Source of the DNA: Xenoacremonium recifei
Taxonomy: Eukaryota > Ascomycota > Sordariomycetes > Hypocreales > Nectriaceae
Direction: 5' to 3'
Assembly: GCA_012184525.1 (NCBI GenBank)
Contig: WOFQ01000028.1
Coordinates: 248,001 to 312,000 of the forward strand
DNA: 64,000 nucleotides
The notes under the pieces are model-generated. The model saw only the letters and a list, made by a program, of their open reading frames with translations. It ran no database searches and was not told the origin of the DNA. Made by a program: the position numbers and the translations under genes. Positions 12,801-21,949 of this stretch are shown piece by piece. Within the stretch, counting starts at the first letter, position 1; every line of letters starts with the position of its first letter.

Positions 12801-14781
12801 TCCTCTCTAGGTCGTAACACTCCTCAAGGCTATCCAACTGGCATGCCGCCAGTCTAAACCTAGCAGTTCTTTAGAGTCTCACATATTTCAGCAATTTCGG
12901 GATATCTCTTACATTCCATTGGCCTTGTACCCGACCTCCTTTAGTATTTTCTCTTGTATATCTGGACGAGAATCCCATCTCTCGAATCCGCGCTGTCGCA
13001 GTCTTGTCGTAATGTATGACCGTATATCCGTATTGATACACGATCTGTCAAGCAATATGCAGTTTCTCTCACTAATAAAAGCGTGCATATTGCTCAGAAA
13101 TTCGGCTTCCGGTCGTCCAGTCAACATCATCTTCACCTGATTGAGATCCGATAGGCGCAGAAAGCCTTCTAGCCACTTCAGTAAGTCCATCCTCACGCTA
13201 CATTCGTCCATTGCATCTAGAACAATGTACACTTTGTTCTGCGCCCTCAGGATCGTTGAAATGGTGTCTAGTAACGCTTTAGTCTCGGGTTGATTCCGGC
13301 CATCCTGGTGGGTTTCGTATAGCTTGTCGATTTGTGACTTCCCGAACTTATACAGTTGAAACAGGAGTGAACGCGCCATCCCTTCCACTGTCTGCTTACT
13401 AGTATCCGTAAAGTCAAAGAAAAATTTAAGGATAACTTGATCTTGTTCGCTTTCCAGGTGATCGATGATTGTCGAGCTGAGAATTGTTTTCCCGCAACCT
13501 GATATTCCGTGAAGCCATAGATGTTGACGCGATCCATGCTTCCACTCGAGAAAAGGCGCGCTGTCTAGAAACCATTGGCCAGTTCCCTCCTGCCGTAATT
13601 CTCGGGCACTGTTGAGATTCGTCGACGCGTCCGGGGGATTCAGCCACCGCCTGATCCTGTCTTCGTTTTGGGCGGACTTCACTGCCCCGACGTCGCATCT
13701 CGTCTGTCTCAATTCTTGGTCAACGCTCGCTATATCCTCCTTAACTGCATCTCATTTAGTTACCGACACTCAATATAAAGAAGCTATGTGACTAACTGGA
13801 AGCAAGTTCTTTAATCGACAGCTCGGCCTCGATTCTGCTCGGTGCAATCTGCAGCAGGAGATCCTTTGCATACGCCGCTGCCATCATCGCCGCGAACCCC
13901 TGCCACGCCGAGTTCTTATGCGAGTCCGCATAGTCGCATATTCCACGTATCACCAGGCATGGGAAATGGTTCATCAGACCCGCCGCCTCCATCTCGAAGC
14001 AGAGGATGCCTTTCTCAGATGCCAGCTTGTCCCGTGTTTTTGCATCCTTCATCACCTGGTTTGCACTGGCAATCAATCCGTAGTGGATTGCAGGATCGTC
14101 CTTGTCTTTGCCTCGTGTGCGTCGCTCTACCAGATTTGCCGCATCATTGCCGCAGCTGACATCGCATCCCTCCGATGGGGACCGGTGCACGACATCAGAC
14201 CGGTAAAGCCTGTCGCTATTCGGCTGCGGACGGGAATACTTGTTTCGCAATCGGGACTGTGCTTCTAGTATGCTCGCAACGGCAGTGTTGAGCTGATGTC
14301 CTTTCAGCTCGTAATCGGCCTCAAGACTGCTCACTGCTGTCAACAGCAGCTGCGGTGGCTGGTTCAAGGCCCCTGTCTGCTGAAACTTCCGACGTTGGAT
14401 TGTTCTGCCGTAATCATATTGCAGTACTCCGCCTGTGCCACTGTCGCGCGAGCTCACCACCACGTCGCCCAGGCGTATGTCGTGTTCCGGGCTTGGAGCA
14501 CCGCCGCCGATCCCAACCATCAGCCCAAACCGAACGTTTGGAAAGGTACGCAACATGTCTCTTGCCACCGTCGCAGCGGAGCTCGTGCCGTACTCAAATT
14601 TGGGTAGCACGGCCATAACAACATTATGCTGTCCGATCTTTCCCAATGCATAGGCGTTGTTGTCGTTGGCATCGACGTTCTGGAGCTTCCCATGCTCCTC
14701 GTCAAAGAATGTGCGGGCGGCGACGAATTCGGTGGTGAGAGCGCAGATCCAGCCCACCGTGTATTGTTTGGGATCTGCCAT
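9880..14781 (-). CDS. NLR-type STAND protein: PNP-NACHT-21 ankyrin repeats
   Basis: This is a predicted cytosolic signal-transducing NTPase of the fungal NLR class, which senses non-self or damage and can trigger cell death. Exons are 14781-13797, 13744-12913 and 12859-9880 (introns of 52 and 53 bp), giving 1598 residues with no interruption. Residues 1-325 resemble a nucleoside phosphorylase (PNP_UDP): YTVGWICALTTE at the start, GIGGGAPSPEHDIRLGD in the middle, and FEMEAAG followed by RGICDYADSHKN near the end. The NACHT domain has Walker A GISGCGKT near 408-415 and Walker B VYIVLDAMDE near 500-509. After a helical linker, 21 consecutive 33-residue ankyrin units fill about 871-1563. The C-terminus is short and basic (KRRKT). 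Two of the track's separate frames start at non-ATG codons and are internal exons. The inverted paralogue is at 21950-24970. Confidence 0.93.
9988..12066 (-). repeat. Array of 21 x 99-bp ankyrin-coding repeats
   Basis: The array has 21 in-frame units of exactly 33 codons with consensus GGxYGNALxAAS-xGHxEIVxLLLExGADxNAQ. Units 1-6 (12066-11473) form a higher-order 198-bp pattern: units 2, 4 and 6 encode the same peptide, as do 3 and 5, and the DNA repeats look identical. Units 18-20 (10383-10087) are also nearly identical, while units 7-17 are more diverged. This points to recent unit or block duplication at both ends of the array. Because 99 is a multiple of 3, a second frame also stays open through the array; it is not a gene. 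Confidence 0.95.
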
Positions 14782-14816
14782 GACGGGTGTTCAATGAGAA
14801 GCAGAACGATACATGA

Positions 14817-14855
14817 CGACAGATCGATGTAAAGGGCTGATGTGAAGGAAACAGG
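14817..14855 (-). promoter_or_regulatory. Conserved 5' leader block of left NLR gene
   Basis: This 39-bp block lies 36-74 bp upstream of the start codon and is identical, in inverted orientation, to 21879-21917 upstream of the other NLR copy. Identity outside the coding region means the duplication carried the promoter-proximal region, so both genes may respond to the same signals. Confidence 0.6.
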
Positions 14856-15030
14856 AAGAGGAATTGCAGCAAGCAAAGAATGGACGTAGCGCGGTCTGGG
14901 CACTCTTTGTAGGCTGTGAGTGCCTCTCGGACTCTTGTCTGAGTGTTGGGGGCCAAGACTCGGCGCTTATATCTCGCACATCATTGGCGTCCGAGTTGGT
15001 GATGAAAATGCAATTCTTAAATCGGAACGC

Positions 15031-15976
15031 CCGCACAACCATTCGAAGTATGCCTTGAGCCCTCCCACACACCGTCACGTACATGCCTTGCCGTCTTCGA
15101 CTCGTTGCGCGCTGCTGCCTAGCATGTCCTTGGACTTTGCAGCCCTGTTTCGGGAGTCAGCCGCGGATTTGGTGCCTTAAAGGCGCCGATCTTACCTAAA
15201 ATGACAGAATCAGGCCATTTTGGCAGGGCTGAGACTGTCTGTCCAATATTTGTGATTGGGTGTCAGCCATGAGGCCTGGAACCACTATTCAGCCGCAGGA
15301 AATGCCCTGTTGGCTCTGCGACGTGGCGTCCTGTCGTTCGAGGCGCGTCTGCATCTCCATTGATTAGATCGCTAAAGTATCCCGAGAGGCGCCCGCCTGC
15401 TATAGCTCTGCAATCGCTCTTCATAAATCACTGCTCACTGCGGGGTAAGCTTGAAGAAATCGAAACGCATCAGGTCCAGAATGTAATAGTCGCCCTGCTT
15501 TAAGCCGAGTGTTGCAATACAAAGAATTGCGGGAGACTACGTCTCCAAAATCCTGCCGCTGAAATTAAGCCTGGCGCGTCCCACGTGACGCGCCCCCCCA
15601 CCATTTAGTCAACACATTCTCATCCCAACGCTCCGAAAAAGCGAGCCGAAGCTCGGTCATCCGAAAGCTCAGAACTGTTCCACCGTTGCCGTGACTCAGC
15701 AAACAGAACAATTCTTTGATCCCTTCAATGGGGGCGAAAGCTCCTTGTGGCTTCTTGGTGAGCGCACCGACCGATCCCTTTGTCGCCCTGCAGTCACATT
15801 TCGAGTCCAGAACAGACTCCAGAAGGCATGGAACGTTCTGGCGACAAAAGACTCCCAACAATGGCCGTTTCAGGCACGGACCGGCGTCTTTGTGACGGCC
15901 GGTTATGGTTCTCAACGACTGTCTGCCCCAATCCAACCCATCACGTCCAGAACAAAGCCCGGCTTCGTGTCCTAAA
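15031..15976. other. Spacer between NLR arm and transposase, no gene recognised
   Basis: This sequence is outside the inverted arms. It contains a perfect GC-rich palindrome (15573-15594) and presumably the 5' side of the Tc1-type element, but I could not find a terminal inverted repeat by eye. Reading frames here lie opposite or upstream of the transposase and have no recognisable content. Confidence 0.4.
15573..15594. repeat. Perfect GC-rich hairpin with CACGTG in the loop
   Basis: The 8-bp arms GGCGCGTC and GACGCGCC are exact reverse complements with a 6-bp loop. The loop junction contains CACGTG (15582-15587), an E-box-like palindrome, and a run of seven C residues follows. It lies about 380 bp upstream of the transposase start and could be part of a transposon end or a regulatory site. 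Confidence 0.6.
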
Positions 15977-16966
15977 ATGGCGCCCCGACTGTCCGATGCT
16001 GACCATGAGATGATGGAGGCCATGATCCGAAGCAATACGTCAACGAAAGATATAACCCAGTCCATCCCGTGCCACCCCCGAACTGTTGGCAAAGCTCGAG
16101 CCCGGCTCCGGCTCTTCAATTCGACGAGGGCGCCTCCAAACCGCGTCGGACGTTACAAGAAAGTAACACCTCTCGAACGAGATGCTCTACTCAACAACCT
16201 CGCGAGCCATTCTACCTCGGATCGAACCGACATGGTGACATTTCTTCGCGATGAGTACCAGCAAGAAGTCTCCCTATCCACCATCAGTCGCTCGTTGAAG
16301 GATGCTGGATGGACCCGAAAGAAGTGTCGTCGCGTCGCAAAGCAGCGAAATCCACAGCTTCGAGACTTCTACCTCTACAAGTTGTCAGAATACAAGTCCT
16401 ACCAGATGATCTTCATCGACGAGTCTGGTGCTGACAGGCTGGACGGCTACCGTGACAAGGGCTGGGCCCCAAGCGGAGTGACGCCGATTCAGACCAAAGG
16501 GTTCAACCGCGAACAGAGGTATCAGATTCTCGCCGCCTACACGCAAGATGGTATAGAGCTAGCTCGTGTCTACCCTGGGTCTACTAATGCAGCCGTCTTC
16601 GAAGACTTCATCGAGCAACTTCTACGCGGTTGCGGGCAATGGCCCAACCCAAAATCGGTTCTCATTATGGATAATGCCCCTATCCATCGGTCTGAGGAGA
16701 TCGAGCAGATGTGTACTGATGCTGGAGCGAAGCTGCGCTGCTTACCGCCCTACTCGCCGGACTTTAACCCAATCGAGGAGTTCTTTGCAGAAGTGAAGAG
16801 CTTTGCCAAGAATCCCGGGCCCGAACTGTGTGAACTGTTCAAGAAGGACTTCGGCGCTTTCTTACAGGCCTGTGTGGACGTGGTAGGAAGACGCAAGGCG
16901 AGCGCCAGGGGCCACTTTCGTCACGCTGGGGTGACCATTGATGAAGAGGAAGAGCAAACATCGTAA
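15977..16966 (+). CDS. Tc1/mariner-type DD34E transposase
   Basis: This is a cut-and-paste transposase of 329 residues that binds its element's terminal repeats and catalyses excision and integration at TA sites. I start it at ATG 15977 (MAPRLSDADHEMMEAMI); an in-frame ATG at 15905 would add a non-homologous leader. A bipartite helix-turn-helix DNA-binding region fills about residues 1-125. The DDE domain follows with first acid in IFIDESGAD, second in IMDNAPIH and third in NPIEEFF. There are 34 residues between the second Asp and the Glu, the classic Tc1 DD34E spacing. No stop or frameshift interrupts it, so it may be active or recently arrived. Terminal repeats were not found by eye. Its 3' end faces the orphan gene at 17030-18322, with 63 bp between stops. 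Confidence 0.92.
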   Translation: MAPRLSDADHEMMEAMIRSNTSTKDITQSIPCHPRTVGKARARLRLFNSTRAPPNRVGRYKKVTPLERDALLNNLASHSTSDRTDMVTFLRDEYQQEVSLSTISRSLKDAGWTRKKCRRVAKQRNPQLRDFYLYKLSEYKSYQMIFIDESGADRLDGYRDKGWAPSGVTPIQTKGFNREQRYQILAAYTQDGIELARVYPGSTNAAVFEDFIEQLLRGCGQWPNPKSVLIMDNAPIHRSEEIEQMCTDAGAKLRCLPPYSPDFNPIEEFFAEVKSFAKNPGPELCELFKKDFGAFLQACVDVVGRRKASARGHFRHAGVTIDEEEEQTS

Positions 16967-17029
16967 ATTAAACACCATCAGCGAAAAGCCAAATTAATAC
17001 ATGTACACTCTGCATCTTATACTATCAGA

Positions 17030-18322
17030 TCACTGGTCGTCTGCCCACATCTTGATGTTTCGGACGAATGAGAGGGCGTTACCAGGCTTCACGCCTTGTT
17101 CAACGTAGTATGCAATATCCCCATCCTGATAGACGTGTCTCAGATCGAGACAATCAGCCTTAGTGATTCTACCCGCTCTGCGAAAGCCTGCTTTCCAATC
17201 CTCGTCCTCGACCTGGCTGCAAAGCCATTCAGTATACTTATCCACGGCCTTGTCAATCGGTATCGGAATCACAAAGTCCGTCGGACTCGCGACCAATGGC
17301 GAACCAGCTGCACAATTTGGTGCTGGTGGCGTGAAACTTTCCGTAGCGGGATAGCCGTAAGGTGAAGGCAAGACATTCACAATCTTGATTGGACGATCGC
17401 TCTCCAAATTAGACGCCTTACGTTTAAGCCTCCGCTCCGACGTTAACCTTTCCTTCTCGTAGATCATGTCGAGGATGTAGGGTGGCACATCTCGGTGGGT
17501 CCCTAATTCGTTGCCCGCTTCAGCATACTCAACCATCTTCGTTAATATGGCCGTGTCTAGCAAGAAGTGCTTTCTCTGCTGATCAACGTAGCAGTAATTT
17601 CCTTGACAGATATTGCTGCTGCATCGCATACGATCATACACATCTTTCCAGACGCGTGGCTGGCCTGCAGCCTCCTGCGACTCCAACAACTGCTCCCGCT
17701 GGGCTAGCTGCCGGGTTGTAGCGCTACGGCGGCTACCCTGTAGGCCACGCGAGACTTGGATATTCTCTTTACAGATAAAGGATATGTCAACCCGGAGTTT
17801 CTTCCCGATGCGAAATAGGTTGCTCCAGTCTTGGAGTTGTTCTTCCACCATCCCCCAGTCAATATTAAACTCGTCCGATCGCTTCGTGAGGTCTCGTTCG
17901 CTGCGGTCGGTGACAGAGACGACAATGATGGTCTCCTCAGGTATGTAACATCTGCCGCGTGGGGTTTTCTTTGTCAACAGCCTATCGACCTTGGCCCTGA
18001 GGGTGTGGTCCCAAAAGGCGCCGGGCGCTAGAACAAGGTCCCGTTCTGTGTCATTTGTGAGTTTCAAGAGGCGTCCCTTATGCAGTTGTAACTTCCACTC
18101 GATTGAATAGTGAAGACAAGTGGGAGGCGATTCGTCATATGCGCCGTCGGGATCCCAATCGTCTAACTGGAGCAGCGGCAATCCGGATCTGTAGTAGTTC
18201 TGTGATGGGGTTTGACCGGCGGGACTCGTGGTGCGGCTCTCAATGACAGACAGTTGCGGCGTGCGAAAATCGAGGTCATTTTGGTCCCACTGCGCTAGAT
18301 CAAGTAGTTGGCTGTCATCCAT
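17030..18322 (-). CDS. Uncharacterised fungal protein, 430 aa
   Basis: This is a single-exon open frame with no disabling mutation. I prefer ATG 18322 (MDDSQLLDLAQWDQND) over the in-frame ATG at 18400, whose leader is basic and poorly organised. The N-terminal 70 residues are acidic and polar. The middle part alternates beta-like and charged helical stretches (WKLQLHKGRLLKLTND, then ETIIVVSVTDRSERDL), and residues about 205-235 form a charged Arg/Gln/Glu segment. A CSSNICQGNYC cluster lies near the centre, followed by a helical region and a basic KRKASN patch that could be a nuclear signal. It looks like a dispersed fungal family often found in variable regions, but I cannot name it. It sits in the spacer between NLR copies, tail-to-tail with the transposase, and could be element cargo. 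Confidence 0.7.
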   Translation of the reverse strand: MDDSQLLDLAQWDQNDLDFRTPQLSVIESRTTSPAGQTPSQNYYRSGLPLLQLDDWDPDGAYDESPPTCLHYSIEWKLQLHKGRLLKLTNDTERDLVLAPGAFWDHTLRAKVDRLLTKKTPRGRCYIPEETIIVVSVTDRSERDLTKRSDEFNIDWGMVEEQLQDWSNLFRIGKKLRVDISFICKENIQVSRGLQGSRRSATTRQLAQREQLLESQEAAGQPRVWKDVYDRMRCSSNICQGNYCYVDQQRKHFLLDTAILTKMVEYAEAGNELGTHRDVPPYILDMIYEKERLTSERRLKRKASNLESDRPIKIVNVLPSPYGYPATESFTPPAPNCAAGSPLVASPTDFVIPIPIDKAVDKYTEWLCSQVEDEDWKAGFRRAGRITKADCLDLRHVYQDGDIAYYVEQGVKPGNALSFVRNIKMWADDQ

Positions 18323-19953
18323 GGTCGCATCTTCAAGCAGCTTAGACGTAAGTAACGAGCGAATACGGGAACGATGTAGCGAAAAACAACAGTGAGGCAA
18401 CAGAGAGAGAACATCTTGTAACGCAACGACTTCGGCTAGCTAGAACCTTCTGTGTTAAATACGTAGGCTAGTTGAACATGGTTCTCTTTGTCTCTTTGTC
18501 TCTTTGTCTCGCCCTTGGAGGATCACGCTCCCTTGCTTCAATGACCTTACGTGACGATGCGAAGCACGATGACCCTGTCACGATACGTTATCGATAAGAG
18601 GCGACCATCCTGCAAGCCTACAAAAAGAACTCCGATGCTCATCCGAGCGCTCCACTTCGCTAAACGCCGAATCATGAATGGCCAACTGTCCCCAGCTTTC
18701 CATTGTTTTCCTTCAACCTAGTTGCAACCCAGCCCATCAATGCCGATGACCACACCTCAGCGCTGAACAGTTATGTATTACCACCTGGGACTGGTCACAA
18801 CGCAAGAGTGAAAGGATACTAGGCTGATAAATTCTTTCGTTTACAGGACTTTTATCAGTTGAACCTTGATTACTGAGACACACTCAGCCGTGCTCGAGAG
18901 ACTCGGCTACAGCGTGCAGAGGATTCAGAGCGATTCGTCGTCATTCTTGATGCTATACCATCGCTGATGCCGTCATTCGCGTGGCGCGACTCGGCAACTA
19001 TCTCGCTGAGTGGACAGTGGCATACGAGGATGCCTTGGTAGGCACACCAGCGATTGCTTAAGGAGCCCATGTGCGACTTACATACCATCTCGTTGGAAGA
19101 GCTTCGAGCGGTCACGAATTCGAACACATGCCAGAGGCCATGGCCTAGGAAAACAAAGCGATGACAATATTGAAGACGTTACTCCATCCACACAACTCAG
19201 CCCACCACATCCTCACGATACCACGAAGCATGCCATCGACCTCCAGATCAGCTATATTGCATCCATCAATACTTTCGAGGCCTATTATCGGGCGATGTTT
19301 GGAACGAGGAAAGCCTAATACTGGCGATGATGGAAACGTGCATATGAACTGTCAACGTTCATTGACCTTCTTTGACACCAACTTACCGTGGGCTGAGGAC
19401 ATAGTCCAATTGCCCTCACCAGAAGTCCTACAGAGAGGCTCGTCGCCGCATTGTCAGTCTCGTCGCGAAAGGGTCAGAAGAAGTTGATACTTGCGTCACG
19501 AGGCTAAAACGGCTCATTGAATACGAGCAATTGATATGCGCTCTCTGGCATATCTCTGACACATTTGCACCGCCTTTCTTCCGATCAGATAATGCGACTC
19601 GGCATCAGAAGTGAACAGCCCACAGGCAGCTACACCTCAATCCTTCAGCCATGGACTCAGCCCCTCGACTCTGCAGACGCCCCCTCCTCAAAAGTGCCCT
19701 AGAATCAGCCTCGTGTTTTAAGTGGTTCTCCCTAAACAAGTTACTTTACTGTCATTGACAGCACCTTAACATACAAATAGTCTTCGCCCGTCACACTTTG
19801 TCCTGTCATTGATGCACGATCTGATTCGTCATCCCGACTGCAAAGCTGCATACAATTCGAGGCCCCACGGATCAATTCCAGCTTTACAGATCGCTCACAT
19901 TATTCTTAATCCCTCACTGCATCCATTCGTGGATCGTACGAGACAAAGGAATC
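18323..19953. other. Decayed region with coding-like fragments
   Basis: No intact gene is present. A short 8-bp tandem repeat lies at 18483-18510 in the promoter of the orphan gene. Two plus-strand frames look like remains of coding sequence. One ends at 19318 with an aromatic, helix-like segment (INTFEAYYRAMFGTRKA). The other, at about 19405-19611, has a basic and then hydrophobic segment (RRRIVSLVAKG, later IEYEQLICALWHISDTF). They are in different frames and separated by stops, and I could not assign a family. Confidence 0.4.
18483..18510. repeat. Tandem 8-bp repeat (TCTCTTTG)x3.5
   Basis: Three full copies and a half copy of TCTCTTTG lie about 160 bp upstream of the orphan gene's start. 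Read on the coding strand it is a purine-rich tract. It is likely a simple-sequence promoter tract prone to length change. Confidence 0.8.
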
Positions 19954-20855
19954 ATGATGTCTCTTCAATCCGACGGCGTGGTCGCAGATTTCCCTCGTCA
20001 CTGGGAGGTCAGCACAGCGGATAGCAATTTGATGCTCCACGGGTTTCGGCGCTTCAAGACGACTCACTTGCTCAATCTGCGATACTTGGAAGCCGAAATC
20101 GCCAAAGTCGACCACTTAATATACCAGCTCGGTCTAAATCTGAACCTGGAGATCTCTAATAACGATAGGCTAGGCATCAGAGACTGCCAAAGAGACCAGG
20201 ATGTTCCTCCGATTGACGATGCTCTGACCGGAGAGTTGATACAGAAACTCCGCGGTCTGCTGAAGGAATACGGTAAGCTCTTATTTCAGACTGTGGGTTG
20301 TCGTATTGACTGAGCGCAGACGACGCATTGATTGCCTTCAACACCATCATGTCCATGGATACTTTCTCACTTTTGGACGACGAGAAATAAGCCGATCTGC
20401 GAACAGAACTCACCTTGAACGAAAAATACAACACCAGGCTTGTCAGAGTTGACCAGGGACCCCGGCGGCGACAAGACTCACTGCAAAGGTGCATTCACAA
20501 ATGCCTGAGAAGGTTGCGATACAGGACGATGGCCAAAGTCTCGAGTGATGAAGAGGGACGTAACATGGCGAGGGGTATTCGGAAGCAGTCCTCTTAAGAT
20601 AACACGCTCCTGGCCGATATCGCAAGCCGGGTGATTGTCGCCATAGTGACAGCTGTCTTTTTGACAGTTCCTCTCGCAACCTTGTCTCTCGAGCCTAGGA
20701 AGACGGTTCAACTTCTCGTGATCGCGGCATTTATCGTGCTTTTTGCATGCCTGGTTACCGTTATGCTGAATGCGTCCAATTTGGAGATGATGGTTGTTTC
20801 CGCTGCATACGCAGCCATTCTGTCTGTGTTCGTCACCAACAATGCAGCATCTTGA
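19954..20855 (+). pseudogene. DUF6594-family membrane protein, broken by two in-frame stops
   Basis: The segment reads as one DUF6594 gene: exon 1 is 19954-20272, with a 47-bp intron (GTAAGC donor, GCGCAG acceptor) ending at 20319, and exon 2 runs to 20855. Exon 1 encodes the family's opening, an aromatic start, RRFKTTHLLNLRYLEAEI and a helical segment ending LLKEYD. Exon 2 stays in a single frame but has TAA at 20388-20390 and again at 20595-20597. The last part encodes three hydrophobic segments (VIVAIVTAVFLTVPLATL, LLVIAAFIVLFACLVTVML, MMVVSAAYAAILSVFVTNN), the usual C-terminal membrane region. Both stops could arise by a C-to-T change in CAA, as repeat-induced point mutation would produce. 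DUF6594 function is unknown. The full-length product cannot be made. Confidence 0.8.
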
Positions 20856-21704
20856 TGATGCCTCTTCACACTTAGAAAAATTTAGACTTCAGCTACTTAT
20901 TTAGTTCTGGAGATCGTCGGGACGGGCCAGGATAAGACCCAGGGGTTTTGGGCGCGGGGCTGCACTAAAGACAGCATAGCCCCGACGCGTTCTGCCTGAT
21001 GGAACGCGTCGCGGGTCGCGGCGTGTCGTGCTGTGTTTGATTACCACGTCAACGGGCGTAGCTTTTGCGTTTCTACCATAATTCCTACTTTGCGCCTGAG
21101 AAGTTGCTGCATATACTCCGTACACTTTGATGCGTTGAAAACAGTGGCACGAATACAGATTCATCATGAAATCTCCTTGGTCATATTTCCCTTCGCCCTA
21201 CCAGCATTTTACGAGCGGCAAAGACCTTTAACTCAGCCATATTCCAGGTCCTTCGGCTAGGACGTCAATGGTTTGAACGGCAGGAAAGAAAGCGCCAATG
21301 TGAATCGCAGTCGGGCAATCGCACGGGTGCGTCTCGAGACACTTAGCCACCCAATAGAGATGCAGGAGGTTCGTCGCTCGAATGAAAGGACGCCACGTTG
21401 CGGGGCCTAACGAGGCGTACTGCAAGGCGCATCATGATTGCTGACCACCGACATTAGACAGGCAGTCTCAGCTGTGATATAGTGAAAGATGGCAAGGCAT
21501 CTACGGGACCATGGATGGGAGGCCTCCAGGCAGACTTTAAGGGCAGTGCGTTTGGTTGCAGCTGCGATTCGATGGACGACAAGAAGGCCTCCGCTCCTTG
21601 AAGATGTTGTGGCTCGCGCCCTGGATTCCCCCTCTCAACCGCCTTGATGCGTCGTACCATGTGGACGCGCCTGGAAGCACATGGTTTTGTTAGGTTGTGT
21701 CCCG
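20856..21704. other. Spacer before right arm, no gene recognised
   Basis: This stretch holds a GC-rich hairpin (20984-21010) in an otherwise featureless sequence. Short frames on both strands have no recognisable content. Confidence 0.4.
20984..21010. repeat. Perfect hairpin with 9-bp arms
   Basis: GACGCGTTC (20984-20992) and GAACGCGTC (21002-21010) are exact reverse complements around a 9-bp loop. It shares the GACGCG core with the palindrome at 15573-15594; the two bracket the transposase, orphan gene and pseudogene. Confidence 0.6.
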
Positions 21705-21878
21705 TGCAAGCAATAAATGCAGTTTCGTCACGGACTCTCACCAATGATGTGTTGGATGCAAGCGCCGAGTTGTTTTGGCCCCCAACTCAGACCAGATTCC
21801 GATTGAGAGGCGCCCACGGCCGACAAAGAGCACCCAGACCCCGTCACATTCCCTCTTCGCTTGCTTCAAATTTCTCCT

Positions 21879-21917
21879 CCTGTTTCCTTCACATCAGCCC
21901 TTTACATCGATCTGTCG
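21879..21917 (+). promoter_or_regulatory. Conserved 5' leader block of right NLR gene
   Basis: This 39-bp block lies 33-71 bp upstream of the start codon and is identical to the reverse complement of 14817-14855. It is pyrimidine-rich at its upstream side, like many fungal core promoters. Confidence 0.6.
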
Positions 21918-21949
21918 TTATGCACTCCGCATGTCTTTGAACACTCATC

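Larger units (their letters stand above)
9225..15030 (-). repeat. Left arm of large inverted duplication
   Basis: This segment is present again in opposite orientation at about 21705-25475. Similarity covers the 5' flank, all three exons and both introns of the NLR gene, and about 650 bp beyond its stop codon. A 39-bp block just upstream of the start codon (14817-14855) is identical to 21879-21917. The left arm is longer mainly because its ankyrin array has 19 more 99-bp units and it carries a 140-bp extra segment near 9623-9762. Arm ends were judged by eye and may shift by tens of bases. Confidence 0.9.

Noticed and set aside
13842..14618. Several plus-strand frames opposite the PNP-coding exon
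   Set aside because: Antisense shadows of exon 1; similar ones appear in the inverted copy.
15565..16119. 184-codon minus-strand frame overlapping the transposase start
   Set aside because: It overlaps the transposase N-terminus in antisense and has no family content.
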